A stretch of 64,000 bases of DNA, taken from assembly GCA_015680685.1 (NCBI GenBank), contig MNCI01003051.1, positions 322,307 to 386,306 of the forward strand, written 5' to 3'. This document shows, piece after piece, positions 11,969 through 24,400 of this stretch; the stretch's first letter is position 1; every line of letters begins with the position of its first letter. The notes under the pieces are model-generated. The model saw nothing but the letters and a program-made list of their open reading frames with translations. It was not told the origin of the DNA and searched no databases. This DNA comes from Gnetum montanum. Taxonomy: Eukaryota; Streptophyta; Gnetopsida; Gnetales; Gnetaceae. The position numbers and the translations under genes are program-made.

Positions 11969-12003
11969 AAAACCACAACTGGTCCTTGTAGCAGAAGGCC
12001 AAC

Positions 12004-12465
12004 ATGGAAAGCAACGGTAACAGCAAAAGCCAAGCTACAAAGCCAACGCATCAGGCAATAGACCTGAAACAGTGCGTATCATCTTTTGTGGGTGGACTCA
12101 GGCAGAGGTGGGAGCAACGCTTGCCATGCAATTCCAGGGAATGTTCGGCAAAACCCAGAATCGAGGAACAATTCCAGACAATCCTGACCCACACTCGGCA
12201 GGCTCTGGATACCCATATTGTGAGGCCCTTGAATGTTGGCAAGAATAAAGTCACAGAGACTCTGAGCATGGTAGAGAAAAGATTGAGAGGCATAGAGAGT
12301 GAGGCAGACATCGTCAAGGCTGTGTCTCTGCGTCTCAATGGCATTCCTGTCTACACTGTCAGTAACAGGATTGATGAAGTTTCTCTAATTGCTGATGCCC
12401 ACAACCAAAAAAGTTTAGGATTGTTCTTCTTCCGCAAGAAAGATGCTGATTCATTTCTCTCTCAG
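12004..12465 (+). CDS. TIC22: TIC22 exon 1
   Basis: 154 codons from MESNGNSKSQ to DADSFLSQ, followed by donor CAG|GTTAAA. Reading past the donor gives eight extra codons and a stop (TGA at 12487), so unspliced transcript would end early. The first 100 residues are polar and basic with few acidic residues at the very start, as expected for an import signal. Residues from about 105 enter the conserved Tic22 core. Confidence 0.9.
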
Positions 12466-15400
12466 GTTAAAAGGGTTCTGGGTTTATGATATCTGTGACA
12501 TAATTGTGCAGATTGATTTACTTGTGGGTTCTCGGTGTTGCAGTTTACTATTGAGGAACCGGTGCTTGGACAGGATGCTAAAGTGATATCTGTGCCTCTT
12601 GACAAGGTAAGGGGAATGTGCAAGAGCTGTTTTAAGTATCTGTTTGCTGAACAAGCAAACAATTGGATAGATATGCCTTGTATTTTTTTTTGAATTTTTA
12701 ATTTAAATTTTGAAGAGGACTCCATTGCACACAGTGATCAAGTTAGGTTTTTTTTCCTTGACGAACACTGTCCGGTGCCATGTAATATTCGTGCAAGGTC
12801 AAAAGTAATGGTGATATTTAAATACACATGGATTAGATAATATACATGAAAGAGGAATTGATGCATTGTGATGGATGGCATGTTTGGTTATTTGTTTCAT
12901 TGCTGTTCTTTTGTTTGGAATATTCAATGCTGATTGAAACATTATTGCAAAAGGAATCCATTGTCATTTTTAAAATCACTTGTAAAATCTACTATTACTA
13001 TCATAACGGTTTCTGTATCCGAGGACAAAATGATCCCAAAACTTTGTTTTTAAAATACAAATAACCAACATTCAAAATAGTGTCATAAGCTCCAAGCTTT
13101 AACCATACCTCTGCAGTGTTAATGAAAGTCGACATTTTTTTGTTCCTTTGTGACGATGTTTTGTGCTAACTTTCAAGTTGGAATTGTGCTTGTGATGACG
13201 GAAGAGGAAGCGGGTTCCAGTGTTTCTTTTGTGTTTACGTGGATATTTTATCATTGATCGAACTTTAAAATAGTATTTGTTTTCATTAGAGGTTTAGAAC
13301 AAAGAATATTGCATCATTCTTTGGGCAATGTTACGGAGGCCCTTAACAGCATAAATAATTGCAGGTTGATCAATCTGTTATGATGTCATAACCTGCATTG
13401 GATTCCGTTTTTTAATCTTTCTTATCACAGAAACAGATGTTTTTTTTTCAATTAATTTTGGTGAATCACGAGATAGCAGGATTTTGCTTTTAGTTCTGGC
13501 TTCGGAGTACTACCTAGTCACCAAAGCCCAAACTGATTTTTCTTGTGTAAGTCATTTTGTTTTGGTTATATTGTGCCCAAATCAATAATGTGTTGAGCTT
13601 AAACAAACCATCGGTTGTTATTGTATTGAGCGTAAATAAATGTTGGCAGGGTATTATTTCTTAGTGGATGAGTCTTTAGATCAATTGGTGTATTGTGGGC
13701 AACTCTTAGTTTTGTCGATCTGCCTATAAAAAATGCCCTAAATTATGGAAATGCAGGATTGAGTGTGACGATTATATAGCCATGAAGAACTGAAGGTGAA
13801 GTAATTTGAGGGATCCTTCTGCTACAAGGCTAGATTGCCCAATCTTATGCATGTAGCGAAGTTATGTTCTTGTTGTGTTGATATTAATTGGATCGGTGCT
13901 GCTTTCTGTTCAATCTCTATTTCCTTAAGTCCTAATACTCAATTCATGTTCAATGCTTAATTCATAAATGATTCCCTTTTTTCATGTCCTTATGAATTTG
14001 AAATTTATCTTGTCGTTGTGAAAATTGGAAGGTTTTGCAGGGTCAATTTAATTAACCTTTAACAAAATTTATTTCCCTTGCAGGTTTATGAGCTTCAAAA
14101 GCAGGGAATCACGTTTCGATTTCTGCCTGATCCCAATCAAGTGAAACATGCTCTTAAGGTCAGTTAAAATCAATATTATATATTTTTTAAAAACATGCAA
14201 AAATAATTATAGGAGAAGAATTTAATCGCAAATGTTATTTTCTTTTTAACTTTTGTCATCATTGAAAAGCAAAATATTTAAATTTGCATGATAATTTAAA
14301 TCTAATCCTGGAAACAAAATCTGACTTTTTGAGTGGTTAATCTTAATTCTTCATGAATCTCCATTTCAGTTGTAAAATTGAGGTTCCTTATATCATGCAT
14401 TCATATGGATGCATCACCTAATTTCTGACTCTGATGGAATTAAAAAGTGGGAATTTAAGATATTAGTTTTAGTGAGAATTGGACCTATAGGTTTAGAGGG
14501 TTGAAAATTTTGTCTTTTAGCAGAAAACATAATATTTCAAAAGGTTAACATTTTTGGCTGTTAGCGTTGTTTAACTCTTCAAGTATTCTTTTCCTTTTAA
14601 TATTTCATTTAGTGTTTTGAATAGGTGAAAATGTAAACAGAGGTATTGATAATTTTTTCATTTGACAGATTACTTCAGAAGATGCAAGTCTTGGAGATTA
14701 TTTTCCAGGTGTTCCAGTATTCCAGGTTTTAAACCTCATTTAAATTTTCTACATTTTTAGTGTAAATCTATTTTAAAAATTTATTTAGATATATAATATT
14801 TGATGCCGATTACTGTTAGCTTTTCGCTTTGTACATACTAAATGTTAGGAAGTATAGAATCTGCTACTGAGTAGGATTTCACTTTATAATCATTTCTTTC
14901 CAAACATAATAAATTATAAATTGCTTTCAAAACGTAAGTACATAAAATTTGTCGAAATTTGTCTTCATTAAGTTCACTCTTATAGTCTTCTTTAATCGGG
15001 AAGCTCTATTCTGCAAATAAAGTCTTTGTATGTTTAGTATGTTTAATGCATGGACATATCTTTTACATCTTTGTATGAAGGCTTTTAAAATTCTGTCTGG
15101 GGAGAGAGGAGAGTACTTTGGATGTGGGGGCTGGAAATTTCTTCGTTTGGATCCATCAATTTTGGTTAGTTAGTCAAATAAGCCTGATTGCTGATCACGC
15201 TGTAATGCATTCCAAGCTAAGCAGCTTAAAAATACAGTTGAGCTTATGAACACTAATGCTTTTTGTTGGACAATCTGCAATTTCACAGCCACTAGACTAT
15301 AGTTTTAGGACAATATTCTGTCAAAATTTATTGATGGATAAATTTCTGTACAAATGTTTTTGGGAAAAAAAATCCAAAAAGTGTCTATTAACAAATATAA

Positions 15401-18400
15401 ACAAAGTTTACATAGGGAGCAAGCCCCAGACAAGCAAGCTCATGAACATGTTAAAATGGCCAGCACTGGCCTCAATCTGAGGCAAAGGCTGGAATCACAA
15501 AGTTCTATGGTGACCAAACAGCACCCCTCAGGTGAACAACGAAACCAAAACACAAGATTGACAAGGAACAAATGGCCCACGCAAAGCAGGCACAAAGGTA
15601 GCTCCACAACTACAGATGGGATGTCAATTATCAGGACACATGTTCAAAGGGAAACTGCAAAACTCACAAACATTGTTCACAGTTATGGCCATTACCAAAG
15701 CTCAAAGATGTGAGGATTAAACATATCAACAACCCATAGCGGCAATGGGACCGGTGTTTTGAATTGGAGGCATTCTTGAAAGTGCCTTGGTTTGGGAAGG
15801 ACCCCCTGCTGATTGCAAGCAAACATCACCTTGACTAGTCTATTGTCCGGGGTGTGCTACCTTTAGTAAATTGCTAAACCTGAGCACCCTTTTCCACTTG
15901 TGGCTAATGCAAGGATGGGGCTTAGACCACTTTGTTTCCTGGGTGTAGAGAACTTCCACTTTCAAAGCTTCACCCAGTCTGAGCATCTCGTTGATGTGTG
16001 TAAGGCCATTCAGGCCCTCTACGTACCATGATCTTAAGATCATGGATTAGATTTAGGTTTAACAAGGTTGGATGCCCACCTGCAACAGGGCCATCCACAA
16101 TGTCTTTCTCCATTTGTCTTTGCTGCTGTTCAGCTGTGGAAGGCCGACTCAGCATATTTCTAGATGGTGAAAGAATTCCTTTAGCCCCCATGCAGTTTGG
16201 GCTGGATTTTCCCAAGTCAGATCCAACCACACTGTTGTCTAATGGATTGTGCATCTGCTTCCTACCTTGGTGTTTAACCTTGGTGTTTAGAGTTCATCTG
16301 AATTGGGCCTTTCTCCATTTTTGAAACCACTTCCTCCAATGCATACAGGCCTATGATCACCTTCGTTGTTGGGGTATAACCTTGTTCCTTTTGCTCTTCT
16401 GCTTGTGATTTTGGAGGGATGCTTCTTTTGGGGGCTATGGCTCTTTTCAGATGTTGGTTGTCACTGTGGCTTACAAGGCCAGAGAGACTGACGGCTGAGA
16501 CCTTATTCTAAGGTGGTTGCTCTGGGGGACACATGCCTGCCCCCAGCTATGCTTTTGTCTTAGCTTGGTTGGCGATTTGAGGGTTAGCACTGCCCAAACA
16601 CAGCTCGTGTGTGTGCTCAATCATAGATCCAACAACACAACCAGGGATGGGCTGTGAATTGCTAGGACACATGGTCAAAGGGAAGCCTCAAAACCCACAA
16701 AAATTGTTCATGGTGATGCACTATTACTAAAGCTCAAAGATTTGAGGATTAAGCATATTAGCAACCCATAGCAGCTTTGGGACCTCTGTTCTAAGTCATA
16801 GGTATTCTTGAAGTGCTTAGGTTTCAGAAGGACCCCTTGTTGATCACAAGCGAGAAACATGTGGACCAGTCTATTATTTGGGGTGTGCGGTCGTTAGCAA
16901 ATTGCTAAACTTGAGCACCCCTGTCCATTCAGCACTACCACTTTGTTTCCTGGGTGCAGAGAGCTTCCACTTTCAAAGCTTTGGCTAGTTTGAGCATCTC
17001 ATTCATGCATCCAGGGACATTTAGGCCCTCAACTTTTTATAATTTTAAGATCATGAATTGGGCCAAATTTTAACAAGGTTGGAGGCCTTGCTTGCAGTTG
17101 TCGGGTAGCTTGAATGCTATATGTTTTCTCCGTCTCTATTATTGTACATTTTGGAAGGCCGACCCACTTGATGTTTGGATGGGAAAAGAGTTCCTCCAGC
17201 CCCCCATGTAGTCCAGGCTTGCGTCTCCTAGGTTGGACCTAGCCTGCTATCATCCAACAAATTGTGCATCCGCACCCTGCCTTGGTCTTTAGAGTCCTTG
17301 TCCATCTGTGAGCTAGGCCTTTCTCCATTCTTGAATCTACTTTTTCCAGCACATGTGGGCCTATTATCACCTTAGTTGTTGAGGTAAACACTCATTCCTT
17401 CTGTTCTTTCACTTGTGATTTGGAGGGATGCTCATTTTGGGGTTTAGGGATCTTTTCGGACTGTTGGTTGCCACCCGGGCTTATACGGCTAGAGAGATTG
17501 ATTGCCAAGCTCTCATTTTGAGGTGGTTGCTTTGGGGAATGCATGTTTGTCTCTTGCTGCACTTTTGTCTTAGCTTGGTTGATGTTGCTAGGGTTAGCAT
17601 TGTCCTGATGTGGATCTGGCATGTGTTAGAGTGGTGTTTGCTTGCTGTTGTGAGGGTTCCTTCCCTTTCCTTTTTGTTCTGGGTATTGGCAGGGGTTTTG
17701 TCCCTTCTTTAAATAGAGATACCAGTGGCTGGGAAAGTTATTAAATTTGAAGGGTTGTTTGATTTTCCCTCGAGAGCTAGATTTCAAATTGGAGATCTAC
17801 ATCTAGCAGCATGTCAATATAGATTTGGGCATCAATGAGTTGGGACATGGTAGCTGTGCAGTTGTCTAAGGCGATTAGCTCCCCAAAGATCACATCAATT
17901 GGCATAAAGACTTCCTTGTCCCAGGGTTCAATTGGCAAGCCTAGTAGCCTAATCCACACTGAGACTAATCAGATATATTTTCTTGTAGTTTGGTGACTGC
18001 TGGGTACTATTTGTGTTCATATTTCCAAGAAAAGAAGTTGATTTTCAAACAACCATGGCCCATGGACAGAACCTTATGCATAACCTTCTCAGAATCAAAC
18101 AAAAATAAGGTTCCGTTACCCTTCAAGGATAATTTTCAAGGACATTGTTTGTGTGCTCATTGAAAAATGTGTTTCAAGGTAGGCAACCTACCAGAAAATA
18201 GGTTGATGAGGGTGTGTTAGTATCTCTGTGCTTGCCATCTAACAATCCGGTCAAGGACTTGGATGCTAATTTCATCTGCAAACTTGGTTGTGAAAAAATC
18301 CTTCCCACCACTTTATATTGCTTCCCTTTTAACAGGGTGACCATTGGTTTTTGTGTATTGCTAGAGGAGCTGGAAACCATGTTAGCAAAGGACCAATGAA

Positions 18401-21400
18401 GTGTGTTGGCGATCCAAGAGCCACCCATATTGAATTCATCCACTGTTGTGTTGCTAGGATTAGGGTTCTTCATTGTGGAATCAAAAAGATTTCCATTGGA
18501 ACCTAACCTATGCCCTTGAGGATTTCCGCCATGGCTACACCTCTCACTATCCTACACTGAGAGGTGGTTCGATCTGCCCAGCCGCTTGTTGTACCCAATG
18601 TTGTCATGTGGACCATGGAGACTCAATCTATGTAATCCACTTGATCCTCTAGAAGCTTTGCTCATTATATTTGTGTACAATTTGCAAGACATGACTTGTA
18701 GTATTTTCCACTACCTAGCATCAATGTATCAATCAGATGGTGAAATTAATAAAGATATAATAAGTAGAATTGAGGCAAGATAGTCAAAATGGAGACAGGC
18801 TAGTGGTGTTCTATTTGATAAAAGAATTTGAATAAAATTAAATGGAAAATTTTCTAGGACAACAATTAAGCTTGTTATCTTATATGGTGTTGAATGTTGG
18901 GCAGTACAAAAGAGGCACAAACAGTAAATTAGAGTGATAGAAATCCAAATGCTTAGATGAATGTTGAATGTTACCAAAAGAGATAAACTGTACAATACAG
19001 ACATTAAGGCAAGACTTGGAGTGGTTTCTATTTTAGATAAGTTATAGGAATGTTGTCTTAGATGGTTTAGACATGTGCAAAGAAGATTAAATAACAGCCC
19101 TATAAGAAAAGGTTGGTACATCACTATTCCAAGAAAGTCACTGAAAAGAAGGTCAAAAAGATATGGGTAAAATTATTGAAGATGATCTTCATAAATTGCA
19201 AATAAATAAAGATCTAGTTCTTTATAGAGTTGAATGACAAAAAAGAACTCATGTAGCCAATCCTATTTTGTTGGGATAAGGCTAGGATGATGATGATGAT
19301 GATGAATTGTAGTATTTTGCACTTCAAACTTGCATATAAACATGCCTACAAAATATAGTTAAAGCAATATTGTTTAAATGTAACATACATGTCTTAACTT
19401 TTGAACTCCAATGTACAAAAGAGTTAAGGGGAAATAAAAATGTTTGAAAATCCAATTATAGGAAGATCAAGGGGTTCAAATCAATAGTGAGAATCTAGCT
19501 TATGAAGTACATTGATGTGTTTTATTAGTCTAACTTTACTTTGAAAATCCCCAACTTCTTAGGCTACCCAACAGGTCTTTTATATTCGCTAGACACTAGA
19601 CATTAAAACTTGTTATATTCTTTCAAAAGCAATCTCTTATCTCTTTTTATATAAATGAATTGTTATAGTCTTGTAAGAAATCTATTTGAAAATGGCTTTT
19701 GGTGAAATCTTGAGCTAGAATTGTTTATGCAAGGGATAAATTATTCTGAGATTGTGAACATTAGAAGAGTTATAAAGTTTCTGGTATCATAATTATGAAA
19801 TGCCTAGTCTTCTTCCAGTAGGACATTTATTTCTTGGCAGTATCATACTACTAATGATGCCTTTAACATTAATGATACCCTATATCATGGCTAGAATTAT
19901 ATCGTGTGAACATTCTAATGAATGGAGAGCTGGTTCATGTCATTGGAATTTTCATAAATGTAGTCATTGTTATTTTCCAATTCATCAAATTGTTATTTAA
20001 TGAGTAAGATGATAAGTTCCTTTGGCCATGTCTGTAGTCCAATATTTGAAAGTTCTCTTATAGTTTAAGAAAAGAAGTTTCTATCTGCTAGTATCATATC
20101 TTCAAAACATTTCTAACTAATTTTGGAGTCGTTAAGCTACATCAAAGGGGCTAGACTAAATGCCTTGGGGCACTGTTCGTTTCTTTGAATTCATACCTCT
20201 AATATATACGAAGCCTAGCTTATTTTTAAAAATATTCTTATTGTTAATCTGTACTTCTGTTTTAATGCATATAAAAAAATTGTTGCTCTTTTTTTAATTA
20301 CTAAAGTTTACTTTCCATTACATTTGTTAGCATTGCTAACTAGAAATTGATGCTATAATTGTTTCCAGTGTAATGATTTGACATTGAGAAACATGGATAG
20401 AAGGATGCATCCTGTGTTCTTCAGTAAGGTATTTTGCATACGGCTGTATTTACATTATTAATGCTCTTGTACATTTATTTCTTTTAATAAATTCTGAATT
20501 TAGAGATCTATAAAGTAACCATGGTCCAATGGCTTCGTAAGCTTGATTCATTGTGCAACAATTATGCTGTTTGGGAGGAATTTCTTAGGAAAAGATTTTG
20601 TACCGTGTAATTGGATAGAAAAAAGTAGTAACACAACTAAACAGTTTTAAAAGCTTCATAGCTTGTGTTTTTTTTTGGTCATGTACAATAATTATACAGT
20701 TCTGAAAGTTTCATTCATATTTTTTGGCTTGGTTTCATTAGCAGTTTCGTTGAATATGTGAATGGTGCCAAAATTATGCCAATTTTTTAAATTTGCATTC
20801 TTTAAGAAAAATCCTTCAATAATGCAGTGTCATGCTAGTCTTTTGGTTATTTGGGGATCCATGTAGTATCTTAGAGAGATCTAGATAGCCTAATATATGT
20901 TTGGATTGGAAGAAGGCACGTATGTGCTAAAAGCATCAAATATACCATATATCAAATTCATCGAATTGCTAATATTCATTGCACACTGACAAATTTATAG
21001 GATTTTACAGAAGATACTAGCATGCTAGTTATACTTGGGACAAATTTGATTGCTACTTGGATCAATGACAGGTCATGAAAATGGCAAGGTTAGTGTTAAA
21101 ACATTGTTTTTTTTAAGAGGGAAGTGTTAGAACATTGTTGGGGTTGTAGGTTAACTATCCACTTGCAGTTTATTCTCTCGAACCATTATAATGCCTTAAT
21201 GAATGGATGTGTGACACTTTTTTTTTTAGAAAAGGTCAGGCAAAATTATATTAAAAAAGATATGTACAAAGCGGGACTTCCATCAAACAACAGAAGTCCA
21301 TATGGGGGAACTCCTGCCCCCTCTCCAAAAATTCCCAAAACAGATTGTGTTCCCCCTAAACCAACCCACAACACTCAAAACAGTGCAAGATAGAAATTTC

Positions 21401-24400
21401 ACAATAATGCAAAACAAAACAGACTGAACCCTACACACCAAAACCACCAAACAGGCGACGATGGGGCAAACATGTCCCCACTAGCTTGTTCTCCTTCCAC
21501 CCATGACTCTATGCTACAGTCATATTGACAGCCGTAGACATGGACATCTTGCTTGTTCTTGGGCATGACTAGTACCTAATACTGCCTGGTGTTGTTTGGT
21601 GTCCACGAAAGCTGCAGCTTGCTGAAACTCCTTGGCAGCCTTGTCCTTACGTGCCTGCTCTATTGCCGTGCCCTTCCCATCTGCTCTACACACCAAAACC
21701 ACCAAACAGGCGACGATGGGGCAAACATGTCCCCACTAGCTTGTTCTCCTTCCACCCATGACTCTATGCTACAGTCATATTGACAGCCGTAGACATGGAC
21801 ATCTCGCTTGTTCTTGGGAATGACTAGTACCTAATACTGCCTGGTGTTGTTTGGTGTCCACGAAAGCTGCAGCTTGCTGAAACTCCTTGGCAGCCTTGTC
21901 CTTACGTGCCTGCTCTATTGTCGTGCCCTTCCCATCTGGGTGTAGCTTTGCCGTAGTTTTCTGAATGTGTTTGCGGAGCACCCTCCAAGGCACATTACAG
22001 CAAATGTTCATAATTTTGTATGGACATTTGCCTGACCGTAGCCACATTCGAACCCCATTCTTGTGTGCACGATCCATTTGCCATCAGAGCTCCTCCACTT
22101 CTTGTTGCTCTGCTCCCACTCCTCCTGCTCGGCCTTCTCCCACTCTGCATTATGTTGCTTAGCAAGTAGCAACTTGGTCCTCACCTACTCCCTTAGGGAA
22201 TCTTCAAGAGTAGCACTCAGGGCCAACTCTTTTAGATCCCATTCATGTTGAAGTTCCTTTTCTCGTTCCAACCATTGCTGCTCCATTGCGCTCAATTGAT
22301 GCACAAACTCTTGCTCCCGAGCTGCCCACTTAGCCTCCCAAACATATCGTTATGCCCTCTGAGCCTACTTTGCAGCCTCCTCCACTGCCTTGGTTGCCCA
22401 TGCCGTCTCTGCCTCCATCTCAAGCATCGCCTTTTCGGCCTCAAGGCGCTTGATCTAAACCCTGGCCACCTCAAGCTCGCCCCAAATTTCCCACACCAAC
22501 TCTGGCATCAACTTAGTTGACCTCCCCCTATGGCACAATCGGAACCATAGACCATCAAAGAGCAATAATTAAACCATAGTGGTGTCCTCGATGCTGTAGT
22601 TGTAACGTTGCTAGAAAAAACCTAGGTAGGTTAACTCATTGACCAAATTTCAGACACACTTCAAAAAGGCGAAGTGGACCCCTTGCAATTTTGAAACATT
22701 GCCAAACTGGACAAAGTAATAGTCCACCACATCTATTGCCTCCTGCCAGATCCATTGTAGCATTGGCTTCAGAATTTGTCCATTGGCAGTCTTGGGAATA
22801 ACCCCAAGAAAGAAAACCTGTGCATCCTGGAAACCGTGGCCATGAGGAAGAATAATCTCACCTGAAGCTAGAACTCCCAAACAAGCAGCTAGTCCCTCCT
22901 TCATCAGCGAAATGTGGGTCCGCCTAAACGTCGTTGCGATTCCATGCCAATTGCGAAAAAGGCATCATCCACAAGAATTGGGTCCCCCTTTAGCAATTGA
23001 AGCACATCCGCCCACTCCACCTCCTGTATCATAGTCCACAACTCAACATTTCTCTAAAATCCTACGCAATTAGGTTCAAACGTTAGGGTCTGACCCATCG
23101 CCATTGTTGCCTCTTGCCACAGTTTACACCCTTGTAGCACAGCTACCATGGAGTAGGCAACTGTGCAGCCCTAAACACCTACGAGTTCTGCACCTTTCAA
23201 ACGGCTCAAAGTGCAGTTGTCCCCATAGAATCCCTGCTCAGAGTGTGCTCGTGGTGGATGGGAGAGAGCGCAAGCTACCACCACACATCATTCAAGAAAG
23301 AGCATTGATAAGCAAAGTGCTGAATAGTCTCCGAAGCCGTTGTACATAACAAATTGGTGTTCGATATACTAAGGCCTCAAGCCTATAGCACAACCTGGAC
23401 AATCAACACATCGTGATTTAGGAGCCAGAGGAAAACTTCAATTTTTTCAGGCAAACTACCTTCCCATAATGTGCACCACCTCCACACCATTGAAAACTTC
23501 CATTTTATGATTTCCTGGGGTGATTTCCCCATCATACCACTAGCAATCATGGTGGTAACATGTGCACAAATAGTCTACTAGATGATTGAATCCGCTGGTC
23601 TGCTTGCCATTGAGTGTATTTTTCTCTCATGATCTGAACCCATTGAATGACATGAGAATTCAGCTGTGTGAGATGGTTAACCAAATTTTGGTAGGCCATC
23701 ATAATTACATCCTGGAACCTTTGTGTTCCCAAACCCCTAGTTGCATAGGGTCTTGCAGTGGTTTCCAATCTCACTAGATGTAGTTTTGACCCTCCTTTTC
23801 CCCCAAACCATATGAAATGTCTAATAATTTGGTCCACTTTTTCCACCACCCTTGTGGGAGGCGTGACAACTGTTGCCATGAATCTAGCCATGGCCAACAA
23901 CATTGAATTTGCCAATAACATTTGCCCTCTTTGAGTTAAAAATTGTACCATCCAATGTTCTACCTTTCGCTGCAATTGTTGAATAAGTGACCCCCAAGTC
24001 TCTTTACAGTTCCAAGCAAACATAAGAAGCCCTAGGTACACCTCTTGATTAGTTCTTGATACCATCCCCAGACATTGCAGAATCTACCCTCTAACTAGAC
24101 AGGTTGCATGTGATAGATGCACCATGCATTTGTCCCGGTTTACCTCCAACCCAATCTCCAAGGCCATACGATCTAGCCCTATTGATGGCTTGCGCCTATA
24201 GAATCAATGCCTACAAAAGGATCATCATATCATTTGTGTAGTGCTCCATTAGGCAATCAATTCCAGCCACATTAAGTCTCTGTACCCCTTTAGCTTTGCA
24301 ATACCCTTGCAATGTATCCATGGCGAGAATAAACAAGTAAGGTGACAGTGGGTCACCCTGCCTCAACCCTTGTCCAGGGGAGGAAAACCTCCACATCTGA

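Larger units (their letters stand above)
14726..20368 (+). other. TIC22 intron 4, with LINE insertions
   Basis: This 5.6-kb intron has donor CAG|GTTTTA and acceptor TTTCCAG|TGT. It contains a minus-strand L1 fragment (about 15.4-18.5 kb) and a plus-strand RTE fragment (18.7-19.3 kb). The segments 14.7-15.3 kb and 19.3-20.3 kb are AT-rich with nothing I can name. Confidence 0.8.
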
